From contig JADJDJ010000002.1 in NCBI GenBank assembly GCA_016702745.1, positions 620,001 through 684,000 of the forward strand: a DNA stretch of 64,000 nt, read 5' to 3'. This document shows positions 8,320 to 21,350 of this stretch, one piece after another. Position 1 is the first letter of the stretch. Every line of letters begins with the position of its first letter. The position numbers and the translations under genes were made by a program. This DNA is from Chitinophagaceae bacterium (GTDB lineage: Bacteria > Bacteroidota > Bacteroidia > Chitinophagales > Chitinophagaceae). The notes beneath the pieces were generated by a model. It made no database searches. It was not told where the DNA came from and saw only the letters and a list, made by a program, of their open reading frames with translations.

Positions 8320-8988
8320 TTACTCCACCCCCTGGTTTATAAACTCAATCAACGGTTGCAATGCTTCAAATGCGGCAACCGTTTTCTTTACCAGGTCTTT
8401 TGATGTGAGGTCGGCATTGCTAACTGGCACCATCGCGATATAAGATTTCAGTTTCAGGTATTCCGCAGCTGGATTATCGGCTTCAAAACCTTTTGGTACC
8501 CGACTGAGCAGGTATTCCGGATTTTTGTTGAGCCCTTTGTAAACCCCACTGAATTTTTTGGATGATAATATCTTTTTAAATGCAGGCAGGTTATAATCGA
8601 TCTCCTGCCGGATTTTCTTTAAGATGTCCGGCTCCGGCATATAAATACCTCCTCCGGTAAAACAACTGCCGGGTTCCAGGTGAAAATAATATCCCGCGGT
8701 ATTCCAGGCTTTCTTTCCGCCCTTATTGATACTGGCGCCGAAATTGGTTTTATAGGGCGTTTTATCTTTTGCAAAACGAGTATCCCTGTTGATACGAAAC
8801 ATACAATCTTTAGCCAGTAAGGCGCTGATCCCCGTATCTTTTTTACCATGCCGGTCAATCACCTGCTGTATAAAAGCGGCAAAATCAGCTTTGGCTGATT
8901 CATATTTTTTCCGGTTGAGATCAAACCAGGGTTTGTTGTTATTCTTTTTAAGTTCTTTGAGGAAGTTAATTGTAGCCGTTTGCAGCAT
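8320..8988 (-). CDS. DUF2461-family protein
   Basis: The 222-residue cytoplasmic protein matches DUF2461. Visible are FLKELKKNNNKPWFDLNRKKYE at the N-terminus, CMFRINRDTRFAKDKTPYKTN in the middle and GGGIYMPEPDILKKIRQEID after it. All are stretches I recognise from this widespread family, whose function is not known. No signal peptide or membrane segment is present. It has the repeat block on its 3' side and the HNH-like gene 68 bp upstream on the same strand. The start gives a normal family length, and the frame is intact. Confidence 0.85.
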   Translation of the reverse strand: MLQTATINFLKELKKNNNKPWFDLNRKKYESAKADFAAFIQQVIDRHGKKDTGISALLAKDCMFRINRDTRFAKDKTPYKTNFGASINKGGKKAWNTAGYYFHLEPGSCFTGGGIYMPEPDILKKIRQEIDYNLPAFKKILSSKKFSGVYKGLNKNPEYLLSRVPKGFEADNPAAEYLKLKSYIAMVPVSNADLTSKDLVKKTVAAFEALQPLIEFINQGVE

Positions 8989-9056
8989 GATCTTAATTTA
9001 TGCGATGAAGATAGGAAAGCTTTGGGCGAAGTAAAACGGCTGTAGATAAATACGGT

Positions 9057-9617
9057 TCAAATCCTGCCCCAGTTTTCGCCGCTTTTGATCCTGTACAAAG
9101 TCATTTCACTAACTCCATACCGGGCAGCCAGTTTTTTCATGGTGAGTGTACGTTTCGGATTGCCAATGATTTTTTTGATTTGCTTTACCTGGCTTGCCGT
9201 TAATTTCATCCCGATCGTCCGGTTCGCCTGTATTTTCCGGTAAGCAATCCGGCCCGGACTTTTTTGCTGGTGAGCAGTCATTTCTTCTGCTGTAACCCAG
9301 CGAAGATTCTGAATGCTATTATCCAGTTTATAGTGATTGAGATGGATGACAAATAGATGGTAACGGGATGGTTTTTTTAAAAAGAGTTTGGCGATCTCCC
9401 GGTGCAGGTAAAGTGTTCCTTTCTCGCCGGGCCGGTGCAGATTCAGGGTACGGTACCCGGTAGTGAGAGAGCCTTTTAATAATTTTCCATCCTCCGGCAG
9501 ATTGGTTTTATAACTGGCCAGTCTGCCCTTGTTGGAAACAGCATACCGGTTCCTTTGTTTTTTCCAGCCGGAAAAGCTCAGTTGTTTCCAGCTTTCGCCG
9601 GATAAGGACCTGATCAT
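9057..9617 (-). CDS. NUMOD4/HNH-like protein with C-terminal helix-turn-helix
   Basis: The 186-residue protein has a NUMOD4-like N-terminus (NRYAVSNKGRLASY, about 23-36), then an HNH-like segment (YLHREIAKLFLKKP and VIHLNHYKLDNSIQNLRWVT, about 74-113). The C-terminal part (LTMKKLAARYGVSEMTLYRI) looks like a resolvase/homing-endonuclease helix-turn-helix. Such proteins are often nucleases of phages or homing elements, though many chromosomal Bacteroidota copies exist. The second HNH histidine is hard to place, so activity is uncertain. No integrase, IS or phage gene is nearby. Confidence 0.7.
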   Translation of the reverse strand: MIRSLSGESWKQLSFSGWKKQRNRYAVSNKGRLASYKTNLPEDGKLLKGSLTTGYRTLNLHRPGEKGTLYLHREIAKLFLKKPSRYHLFVIHLNHYKLDNSIQNLRWVTAEEMTAHQQKSPGRIAYRKIQANRTIGMKLTASQVKQIKKIIGNPKRTLTMKKLAARYGVSEMTLYRIKSGENWGRI

Positions 9618-9726
9618 ACAATAAGGTTTTAGTCCTGGTGATGATTACCATTGAAAACGGGGGCGAATCAGGTTTATCAGGGGGATGGGGCTAATGAAGT
9701 TAGACCATTTTAATACCTCTTTCCAA

Positions 9727-11834
<2,108 letters not shown>

Positions 11835-11976
11835 TTATGAATTAGTAAATAAAGGTAAGCAGGGCCGGAGAATGTGCCGAACCCCTGGTAAAAATTTAAT
11901 GTGTTGCAAGTACATATTTATTACCTTCGGTAACTGAAAACAGACGGCGCAGGTGCCGGTATATAAAATGATTGCT

Positions 11977-14878
11977 ATGTCAAAGTACTTTTTAACAGGA
12001 CTACTGGTCCTTTGTTTTGCTGTTTCCGGCAAGTCACAATTACTGAGCTGGACTGCAGACTTCCCCAAAGACATTGATAATATTGAAATCACCATGGATG
12101 CCAGCAAGGGTAACCAGGGATTGCTGAATTATACACCGGTCTCTGATGTGTATGTGCATGTGGGGGTGATTACCAATTTAAGTACCGGTGCCGCCGACTG
12201 GAAATATGTAAAATTTACCTGGGCCACTACACCCACAACAGCCCAGGCCGTTTCGCTGGGGGGGAATAAATGGAAGTATACCATCACGAATATCCGGACA
12301 TTCTTTGGGGTGCCCGGCGGTGAAGTGATCCAAAAAATTGCCATCCTGTTCAGGAGTGGTAGTGGCACCGTGGTACAACGAAATACAGATGGCAGCGATA
12401 TGTATATTCCGGTGTATGATAATACACTGGCCACCAGGTTCAGTACTCCTTTTTTTCAGCCCATGTATACCCGTATACCGGAGCCGATTTCAAAAAACCA
12501 GGGAGATAATATCAGCCTGACGGCAATAGCCAATCAGTCTGCCGATATGAAACTTTTCCTGAATGGTAACCAGATACAGTCTGCTACCGGCGTTACAACC
12601 ATCAGTGCCAATCCGGTGCTGACCACTTCCGGCAATCAAACCATCAGAGTGGATGCCACGGTGGGCGCTACTACAAAATCAGAATCCTTTCAGTTTTATG
12701 TGGCACCTGCTGTAACGATCGCCGCCCTTCCGGCAGGTGTTAGAGACGGAATTAATTATGAAACAGGCAATACATCTGCCGTACTGGTTTTATATGCACC
12801 GGGAAAGAACAGGGTCTCTGTGATTGGAGAATTTCCGGGCAGTAACTGGTCAGAGCAAACGGCTTACCAGATGAATAAAACCCCCGATGGCAATTACTGG
12901 TGGTTACGCATTACCGGATTAACAGCCGGACAGGAATATGCTTTCCAGTACCTCGTGGATGGAACGCTGAAGGTAGGAGATCCCTATGCAGAAAAGATTC
13001 TGGATCCGAATAATGATTCCTTTATCACTCCGGCCACTTATCCGGGCCTGAAAGCCTATCCTGCCGGACAATCAGGAATTGTGAGTGTGCTGCAGACCAA
13101 TCCTCCCGGCTATACCTGGAATGTCAATAATTTTCAGCGTCCTGATAAACGGAACCTGGTGATTTATGAACTGTTGTTACGTGATTTTATCGCCGCCCAC
13201 GACTGGCAAACCCTGAAGGATACCATCAATCATTTTAAAAACATGGGAGTCAATGCCATTCAGCTCATGCCCTTGAATGAGTTCGATGGCAATGAAAGCT
13301 GGGGTTATAATCCTTCTTATTTTCCTGGCACCGGATAAATATTACGGACCCAAGAATAGCCTGAAATCTTTTATCGATCTATGCCATAGTAACGGAATTG
13401 CCGTGATCATGGATATAGCATTGAACCATACCACGGGCAGTAATCCGCTGGCGGCGCTATATTGGAATGGTACCACCAACCAGCCTGCTGCCAATAATCC
13501 CTGGCTGAATGTGAGTGCCACGCATCCATACAATGTATTTAACGATTTTAATCATGAAAGCCTGGCCACCCGTTATTTTACCAGCCGGGTAATCGAGTAC
13601 TGGCTGCAGGAATATAAGATCGACGGATTCCGCTGGGATCTTTCCAAAGGCTTTACACAAAATGTTCAATGTGGTGGAAGTACTACAAATGAATCCTGTA
13701 TCAGTGATTACCATGCGGACCGGGTAGCGATCTGGAAAAGGTATTATGATACCATGCAACTGAAATCATCCGGTACCTACTGTATCCTGGAACATTTTGC
13801 CAATGTCACCGAAGAAATTGAATTATCTAATTATGGCATGATGCTTTGGGGTAACAATACATTCAATTTTCAGGAAGCTACCATGGGTTTTGTGGCCAAT
13901 TCCAATTTTGAAGGGTATCTCCATTCAGCCAGGGGCTGGAGTAACCCGCATCTCGTGGCCTATATGGAAAGTCATGATGAAGAAAGAATCATGTATAAGG
14001 CTCTTCAGTTTGGAAATACTTCCAACGATTCACATAATGTAAGGGATCTGTCCCCAGCTTTGCGAAGGACCGAAATGACCGGTGCCTTTTTCTATATGGG
14101 ACCCGGACCAAAAATGCTCTGGCAGTTTGGGGAACTGGGTTTTGATTTTTCCATCAACCGTTGTACAGATGGTACCGTGAATAACAATTGCCGGCTGGAT
14201 AAGAAACCCATTCGCTGGGATTATAAAACAGAGCCCAACCGGAAAAGGCTCTATGATGTTTTCAGCAACCTGAACCGGATCCGTTTTCATCCCTGGTTCA
14301 AGGATGTATTTATTGCCAATAACACAACAATTGACCGGAACCTCTCCGGTGCCTTTAAATCATTGCGACTGAGAAGTGCCAATGACAGTTCTTGTGTTGT
14401 CGTGATTGGAAATTTTGATGTGACTGCACAATCAGGTTCCGTGACATTCCCAACGGCAGGCACCTGGTATAATTATTTTACCGGCAGCACGATCACTACA
14501 ACCGGTGCTGCACAATCCTTTACCCTGCAACCGGGCGAATACCAGGTATTCCTGAACCGAAACCTGGTGAGTACGGTCATCACAGCCAGTGGCAGCGGAC
14601 CGGCCTTGGGTGCCGACGCCTTGCAGGCCATGATCTATTCCAACCCGGTGAATCCTTCTTCACTGCTCGAAATTGATGTACCCCGTACCGGTATGATACA
14701 GGCGGTACTATATAATAATAGCGGTCAACAGTTGGGAATAGTTCATAACGGTATCCTGGTGAAGGGCAAACAAAGGATTTCGCTGGCAGCCCAAACAGGT
14801 CATTTGCCGGTTGGTCATTACCTGGTAAAAATTACCGGTTTGAATCAAACAGTAGCCGTTAAGTTTGTAATTCAGTAA
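11977..14878 (+). CDS. Secreted GH13 alpha-amylase with T9SS C-terminus (one frameshift)
   Basis: The ATG at 11977 starts a signal peptide (MSKYFLTGLLVLCFAVSGKS). Then come beta-rich N-terminal modules, a CBM48-like stretch (VLYAPGKNRVSVIGEFPGSN) and a GH13 catalytic barrel: nucleophile Asp in GFRWDLSKG, acid Glu in ILEHFAN, transition-state Asp in MESHDEER. The C-terminus (IYSNPVNPSS through VAVKFVIQ) looks like a T9SS sorting domain. It should hydrolyse alpha-1,4-glucans at the cell surface. The frame breaks at 13319-13323; one extra T in TATTTTCC rejoins SYFLAPDKYYG. A weak promoter (TTG, 18 bases, TACCTTCG) lies near 11904-11930. It precedes the NrtR-type regulator gene by 17 bp. Confidence 0.88.
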
Positions 14879-14895
14879 AATATAAAAAGGGGAGT

Positions 14896-15621
14896 ATGGC
14901 ACAGCATACAGGTTTAAAAACCGCAGCCATTGAAAAGATCAGTCACCTCGAATATTTCAATATTGCGGTGTCGGTGGATTGTGTGATTTTCGGATATGAT
15001 GAGAAGGAACTGAAAGTATTATTGATCAAGTCTGACCTGGAGGAATTCTCCGGACTGGATTCCTTATTGGGTGATCTGGTACGACCTGACGAGCATCTGG
15101 AAACGGCCTCTTACCGGATTTTGAAAGAACGAACCGGTCTGGATGATGTGTACCTCGAGCAGGTGCAGGCATTTGGAAGTATTAACCGTCACCCTTCCGG
15201 TCGTGTAATCACCATTGCTTATTATTCTTTGATTGATATCAGTCATCATAAACTCCGGCTGGACAATAATGAACTCAACTGGCATCCCGTAAACGATATC
15301 CGCAAAATGGCCTTTGACCATAAGCTGATCCTCGATACCTGTTTAAAGAGGCTGCAACAGCAGATCATGAACCAGCCGGTGGTATTTAATCTGTTACCTG
15401 AGAAATTTTCGCTTCGTCAGTTACAGGAATTATATGAATCCATCCTGGGTGTGGAGCTGGATCGCCGCAATTTCAGGAAGAAGATTTCCCTGAAGGACTG
15501 GCTGCAGGACGTAGGGGAGATGGAGGAAGATGTTCCCCATCGCCCGGGAAAATTATATAAACTGAAAACCAGTCAGCCCAAAAAGCCTGTCCGGAAGAAA
15601 GCCGGGGCGGTTTCCGCATAA
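14896..15621 (+). CDS. Nudix/NrtR-type transcriptional regulator
   Basis: The 241-residue protein has an N-terminal Nudix-like domain (VDCVIFGYDEKELKVLLIKS, then GDLVRPDEHLETASYRILKE near residues 55-75) and a C-terminal winged helix (EKFSLRQLQELYESILGVEL, then DRRNFRKKI). The Nudix catalytic box GX5EX7REUXEE is degenerate, as expected for sensor-only members. NrtR-type proteins in Bacteroidota include AraR, the arabinose regulator. The neighbours here, a galactan-type SusC/SusD locus downstream and an amylase upstream, suggest control of one of these by a sugar or sugar phosphate. The palindrome at 15751-15767 is a candidate site. The ligand is unknown. Confidence 0.85.
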   Translation: MAQHTGLKTAAIEKISHLEYFNIAVSVDCVIFGYDEKELKVLLIKSDLEEFSGLDSLLGDLVRPDEHLETASYRILKERTGLDDVYLEQVQAFGSINRHPSGRVITIAYYSLIDISHHKLRLDNNELNWHPVNDIRKMAFDHKLILDTCLKRLQQQIMNQPVVFNLLPEKFSLRQLQELYESILGVELDRRNFRKKISLKDWLQDVGEMEEDVPHRPGKLYKLKTSQPKKPVRKKAGAVSA

Positions 15622-15695
15622 ATAATTGATAATCATATATTAATAAATCATTTTTTTAATTGGAGTTACCGGTTTTGTGTCCGCAATGACTTTCC

Positions 15696-15767
15696 TTTCC
15701 CCGGTACATGATCAAAATTATTTTTGCAGATTTTAAAATAGTCTTAACATTGTGTGTTTTATACACA
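15696..15767 (+). promoter_or_regulatory. Predicted promoter and operator of the galactan-type SusC operon
   Basis: TTTC (15696-15699), 19 bases, TATTTTTG (15719-15726) resembles the phylum promoter. TGTGTGTTTTATACACA (15751-15767) is an inverted repeat with 5-bp arms about 25 bases downstream of the -7 box, where a bound repressor would block transcription. The NrtR-type regulator is encoded just upstream. Confidence 0.45.
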
Positions 15768-15831
15768 TTGGGTTGTGTACTTGGTACATAATCTTATTGT
15801 TTTCTGATTGCTAATAAAATAATGATTGCTT

Positions 15832-18520
15832 ATGTTCACTCAACAACTCAAGAAAGTGACCGGCCTTCTGCTGCTGGTCCTTATTACCCAGGTTTCATTG
15901 GCTCAAAACAAGGTTATTACCGGTAAGGTAACAGATGCAAGAGACGGAACTCCTTTGCAGGGAGTCACTGTTGCTGCTAAAGGAAACCGTACGGGTACAC
16001 AGACTGATGCCAAAGGTGCTTTTCAGTCTTTCAGTAGATAACAATGTTACCATCATCGTGATTTCTTCTGTTGGCTTTAATGCGCAGGAAGTTTCAATGG
16101 ATGGAAAAACTACCGTGGATGTGTCCATGGCTATCAACAACACGTCACTTGGTGAAGTGGTGGTGATTGGTTATGGTACAGCGAGGAGAAAGGACCTGAC
16201 AGGTTCTGTATCCACCATTTCCACCAAAGATTTTAACAAAGGACCGCTGACCTCTCCGGAGCAACTGATCAACGGTAAGGTGGCCGGTGTGCAAATCACC
16301 GCTCCAAGCGGAGCGCCTGGTTCCGGAGGCCGTATCCGGGTAAGGGGAAGTTCTTCCCTGTCCGGTAGTAATGATCCGCTGATCATTATTGATGGAGTAC
16401 CGGTAGACCAGCAAAGTGGTATTGCCGGAACAAATAATCCGCTTGCCATGATTAACCCCAACGATATTGAGACTTTCAATATCCTGAAAGATGCCTCTGC
16501 TACGGCCATTTATGGTAACAGGGCAACCAATGGGGTTATTATTATTACAACCAAAAAAGGAAAGTCAGGCAAATTCAGACTGAGTTTCAGCACCATGAAT
16601 TCTTATTCAGTAGTTGGTGATAAACTGGATGTTTTGAATGCCGAAGAATTCAAAGCCGTGGTGAATGGAAAAGGAAACAATTCGCAGAAAGGATTGCTTG
16701 GAACGGCCAATACCAACTGGCAGGATCAGGTATATGACAATGCCTTTGCAACGGATAACAATATCGCCATGACCGGCGGTATCAAGAATTTCCCATACCG
16801 TTTATCCCTGGGTTATCTGAAACAGAATGGTATCCTGAAAACAGGTTCACTGAACCGGTTTTCAACCGCATTGAATCTGAACCCCCGCTTATTGAAAAAT
16901 TCTTTGAAAGTGGATCTGAACCTGAAAGCTACCTTCAGTGATTTCTTCTTTGCCAACGAAGGTGCTATTGGAGGTTCTGCCTTCTTTGACCCCACTCAGG
17001 TAATTAACCGCAACGATAACCGTTTTGGTGGTTATTGGGAGTGGCTGGCGAATAATAACCAGCCCGATGGACTGGCTCCTAAAAACCCAGTTGGACAATT
17101 GAATCTGAGAGATGATCAGAGTGATGTAACAAGGATCATCACCAACCTGCAACTGGATTATACTTTCCCCTTCCTGAAAGACCTGCGTGCAGTGTTGAAT
17201 GTGGTTATGATTATTCTAAAGGACAGGGTACGGTATTCATTCCTGATTCTGCAGCCATGACCTATATCCGCGGAGGTGAATAATAAATATGAGCAAACCA
17301 AGAAGAATAAATTGTTGGATTTCTACCTGAATTATGTAAAGGACCTGAAAAGCATCAGGAGCCGGCTGGATGTAACAGCTGGTTATGGTTACCAGGATTT
17401 CATGCGGATGAGTCCTAACTATGCTGATTACAGGGCAAATGGCCAGGAGTTTGCTCCCGCAAATCCTTTCCCTTTTGAAACCCAGAATACACTGGTTTCA
17501 TTTTATGGAAGGGCTAATTTTTCAATTAAAAGCAAATACCTGTTTACCGCCACGCTGCGTCGTGATGGATCTTCCAGGTTTAGTCCTGATACACGCTGGG
17601 GCATGTTCCCCTCTGCAGCATTTGCCTGGAATATCAGCGAGGAATCTTTCCTGAAAGGCAATACCGTTCTTTCCAATCTGAAACTGCGTTTGGGTTACGG
17701 TGTAACCGGACAGCAGGAAATTGGTAATGATTATGCCTATATCGCCAATTATACACTGGGTGCTGAAACTGCACAATACCAGTTTGGTAATACATTTTAC
17801 CAGGTACAGCGTCCCGTTGGTTATGATGCCAATATTAAGTGGGAGGAAACCAAAACAATCAATATTGGTATTGATTTTGGATTCCTGAATGGCAGGATCA
17901 GCGGTTCAATAGATTATTATAACAAAGAAACCATTGACCTGCTGAGCTTTATCGATGTTCTGGCCGGTACCAATTTCACCAACCGGATCTTCACCAATGT
18001 AGGGGATATGAATAACAAGGGTATTGAATTTACCCTGAATGGAAATATTATCCGCAAAACCAAACTGACCTGGGATGCCGGTTTCAATATCACATATAAT
18101 AAAAACGAAGTCACCAGACTGACCAAGGTAGATGATCCCACTTTTATCGGAGTCGCTACAGGCGGGATTTCCGGTGGTGTGGGAAATACCATTCAGATTC
18201 ATTCAATCGGTTATCGCCCCAGTTCCTTCTTTGTGCTGCAGCAGGTATATACTGACCAGAAAAAACCAATTGAAGGTTTATATGTTGATAGAAATAAAGA
18301 TGGTGTGATCAATAACCTGGACTACTATCGTTATCAATCTCCAGAGCCTACCGTGGTACTGGGCTTTAATACTGCCGTTTCCTACGAAAAATGGAATTTC
18401 TCAACGGTGTTAAGGGCCAATTTCGGGAACTATATGTACAATAACATCTTCTCCGGAAATGGAGTATTCCAGCCTGGTTCCCAGTTGTTCCTGATGCTAA
18501 CCTCGAATTATAATCAATAA
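15832..18520 (+). pseudogene. SusC/RagA TonB-dependent transporter (three frameshifts, C-terminus lost)
   Basis: From ATG 15832: signal peptide (MFTQQLKKVTGLLLLVLITQ), carboxypeptidase-like domain (ITGKVTDARDGTPLQGVTV), plug (GKVAGVQITAPSGAPGSGG, DASATAIYGNRATNGVIIIT) and beta-barrel. With its SusD it would import oligosaccharides across the outer membrane using TonB. Frames break at 16020-16023 (extra T), 17203 (one G short) and 17272-17278 (extra G). After YMYNNIFSGNGVFQ only about 20 residues remain, while the second SusC here has about 117 after the matching YNN, so roughly 290 bp seem missing near 18470-18500. A barrel-end-like ANLEL with stop at 18511-18513 appears in another frame. The typing follows the sequence as given. 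Confidence 0.88.
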
Positions 18521-18550
18521 CTGAAATAATTATCAATAAAAGCTTGCACA

Positions 18551-20140
18551 ATGAGAAGTCAATTAATTAAAATAACAGGAATGATTGCTGCAGCAGCACT
18601 GTTCCTGGCTTCCTGTACCAAGGATCTTGACAGGCAGCCGAAGTATGGAAATACTGCCGCTTCATTATATGTGAACCTGGCAGGATATAAATCTGTGATG
18701 GCCAAAGTGTATGCAGGCCTCACCCTGACTGGTAATAACGGTCCCGACGGATCCGGTGATATCTCCGGTATCGATGAAGGATTCTCCAGTTATATCCGTC
18801 AGTACTGGTCAGCCCAGGAATTGTCTACTGACGAAGCGGTGATTGGCTGGAATGATGCCACCATCAAGGATTTCCATCACATGACCTGGAGCCCCGCTGA
18901 TGTATTCATCAGGGCCTTATACAGTCGTATTTATTTTCAGATCACATTGGCAAACGAGTTTATCCGCGAAAGCGATGCTTCCAAAGTAAGTGATAGAGGT
19001 ATCAGCGGTGCTGATGCCACCGAGATTGCCTTTATGCATGCAGAAGCCAGGTTCCTGAGAGCCCTCAGCTATTACCATGCGATGGACCTCTTTGGTAATG
19101 TTCCTTTCGTAACGGAAGATGATAATGTAGGCGCTTTCCTGCCGAATCAGATCACACGCGCCAATCTGTTCAATTATATTGAATCAGAACTGAAAGCTAT
19201 TGAAACAACACTGAAAGATGCCCGCACCAATGAATACGGCCGTGCTGACAAAGCAGCAGCCTGGGCATTATTATCCCGTTTGTATCTGAATGCACAGGTG
19301 TATACCGGTACTGCAAAGTATTCCGAGTGTATTACTTATTGTAATAAAATCACGGCTATCCCCGGATATGCTCTGATCAATAACTATCGCAACCTGTTCC
19401 TGGCGGACAATAACACTACTTCCGGGTCAGAATTCATCTTCGCTGTTAACTTCGATGGAAATAAAGCCCGTACCTGGGGCGGTACCACTTTCCTGGTACA
19501 TGCACCAATCGTAGGTTCCATGCAGGCAGGCGATCATGGTGTTGATTTCGGATGGGGTGGAGTAAGAACTACCAAGCAGGTTGTTCAGAAATTTTCCGGC
19601 CCTGTAGGTGATTCAAGACAAAATTTCTATACCAGCGGACAGAACCTGGAGATCAATGATATTTCAAGTGCCAATGACGGATACGGCATTATCAAATTCA
19701 GGAATAAAACATCTACCGGCGGTAATGGATCCAACCCTACCTGGGTGGATACTGATTTCCCTTTCTTCCGCTTAGCAGAAATTTATCTGAACTATGCTGA
19801 AGCAGTGGTAAGAGGTGGTTCAGGTGGAAGCAGTGCAACTGCACTTACTTATATCAATAATCTCCGTCAAAGAGCTTATGGTAATGCCAGCGGCAATATT
19901 GTTTCCGGTGACCTGACACTTCCTTTCCTGATTGATGAAAGAGCAAAAGAATTACATTGGGAAGCTGTTCGCAGAACCGACCTGATCCGCTTTGGTCAGT
20001 TTACAGAAGGTACTTACCTCTGGGCATGGAAAGGAAATACACTGAACGGACAGGCAGTGGGTGCTCATCGCAAACTGTACCCGATTCCTTCTGCTGACCT
20101 CGTGGCCAATCCTAACCTGAGGCAGAATGATGGCTACTAA
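18551..20140 (+). CDS. SusD/RagB-family glycan-binding lipoprotein
   Basis: The 529-residue protein starts with a lipoprotein signal (AAAALFLASC; acylated Cys about 22), so it is surface-anchored. It has the SusD helical repeat fold: RFLRALSYYHAMDLFGNVPF near residues 160-180, and the C-terminal RLAEIYLNYAEAV, INNLRQRA, DERAKELHWEAVRRTDLIRFGQF and KLYPIPSADLVANPNLRQN. These are standard SusD signatures. It forms the lid of the SusC channel and gives ligand capture. It starts 30 bp after the SusC stop and is followed 39 bp later by the SusE-like gene. It is intact. Confidence 0.95.
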   Translation: MRSQLIKITGMIAAAALFLASCTKDLDRQPKYGNTAASLYVNLAGYKSVMAKVYAGLTLTGNNGPDGSGDISGIDEGFSSYIRQYWSAQELSTDEAVIGWNDATIKDFHHMTWSPADVFIRALYSRIYFQITLANEFIRESDASKVSDRGISGADATEIAFMHAEARFLRALSYYHAMDLFGNVPFVTEDDNVGAFLPNQITRANLFNYIESELKAIETTLKDARTNEYGRADKAAAWALLSRLYLNAQVYTGTAKYSECITYCNKITAIPGYALINNYRNLFLADNNTTSGSEFIFAVNFDGNKARTWGGTTFLVHAPIVGSMQAGDHGVDFGWGGVRTTKQVVQKFSGPVGDSRQNFYTSGQNLEINDISSANDGYGIIKFRNKTSTGGNGSNPTWVDTDFPFFRLAEIYLNYAEAVVRGGSGGSSATALTYINNLRQRAYGNASGNIVSGDLTLPFLIDERAKELHWEAVRRTDLIRFGQFTEGTYLWAWKGNTLNGQAVGAHRKLYPIPSADLVANPNLRQNDGY

Positions 20141-20179
20141 TTAATATTGATAACTAAATAATTTATTAAACTAACGATT

Positions 20180-21257
20180 ATGAAAGCTATATTAAAAAAC
20201 CTGTTGTTGCTGACGGTTGTTGCCACAACTGTTATCTCCTGCGGTAAGGACGTGGAGAGAACAGTTTTGAAGCCAGGCGGTGACAATCAGCTTACAATAA
20301 CTTCCGCTACCCTGGTACTCTTGCAGGCCAATGCGGCCAATGTTGCTACTGTTTTCGGCTGGGGAAAGGCTGATTTCGGCTATGATGCCGCCATCACGTA
20401 CACGATTCAGCTTTGCAAAGGAGGAACCAATTTCGCTTCCAGCGCCACCACAACAGAAGTAGCGATGGGTACTGCCGTTTCCAAATCATTTACTGTGAAG
20501 GAATTCAATGATAAAATGCAGGAAATCATTGGTGATGGAGTGGCTACGCCCATTCAGGTCAGAGTAAAAGCCAGTGTCGGATCCAATGTAAATCCGATCT
20601 ATTCCAATGTGTTAACCATGACCGTTACCTCTTATCTTGATATTGTAACTTATACCTTCCCTGATGCCATGAATGTGGCAGGAAACTACCAGGGCTGGGA
20701 GCCCCGGTTCAGCCCCGCAAGTGGTGAAAACCCGGAATGGTGGATTCGGTGGATACGAAGGTTATATTGTTTTCAATAACGGTTCACCTGAATTTAAAAT
20801 CGTGAAGGGTAATAATTGGGGAGCTGGTGATTATGGCAATGCCGGTGGTGGAAATCTTCAAAATGGCGGACCTAATCTGACCCTTCCTTCAGGTGGTGCC
20901 GGAGTTACTGGTTTATACAGGATCAGGGCGAACACCACAGATATGACCTGGAGTTTTGATAAGATTAATACCTGGGGTATCATTGGAAGTTCAACAGCCA
21001 ATTCATGGAATTCCAGTACACCCATGACCTTTGATCCGGCTACCGGTAACTGGAGCATTACAACCAATTTGACCGTTGGTGAAATGAAATTCAGAGCGAA
21101 TGATGCCTGGTCAATTGATTTTGGCGATAACGCACCTGCTGATGGCAAACCTGAATATGGCGGAGCCAATATTGCCGTAACACAAGCTGGTAATTATACC
21201 ATTACCCTGAATATCGGAAGGGGTGGAAACTATTCTTACAAGCTCAGAAGAAACTAA
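20180..21257 (+). CDS. SusE/SusF-like outer-membrane glycan-binding lipoprotein (one frameshift)
   Basis: It begins with a lipoprotein signal (LLLTVVATTVISC). An N-terminal SusE-like Ig domain (LTITSATLVLLQANAANVAT through YSNVLTMTV) is followed by two SusF/SusE-type modules (AMNVAGNYQGW through MTWSF; WGIIGSSTANSWNSSTPM through YSYKLRR). Such proteins bind starch or other glycans at the surface next to SusCD. The frame breaks at 20697-20701: removing one G from TGGGAGCCCC gives GNYQGWSPGSAPQVVK and joins both parts. The corrected length is about 358 residues. The next element is a strong terminator at 21283-21320. Confidence 0.88.
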
Positions 21258-21282
21258 AGTAGCAGTTAGTTTATCAATAAGG

Positions 21283-21320
21283 AAGCGGTTATCATGAAAA
21301 TTGATGGCCGCTTTTTTTAT
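21283..21320 (+). terminator. Terminator after the SusC-SusD-SusE genes
   Basis: AAGCGGTTATCA (21283-21294) pairs with TGATGGCCGCTT (21302-21313) over 12 positions with two G-U pairs, loop TGAAAAT, then a run of seven T. It separates SusE from the GH53 gene, so the enzymes downstream may be expressed at a lower level or from readthrough. Confidence 0.8.
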
Positions 21321-21350
21321 TTTTACATAGTATCTTTTAATTCAACCAAT

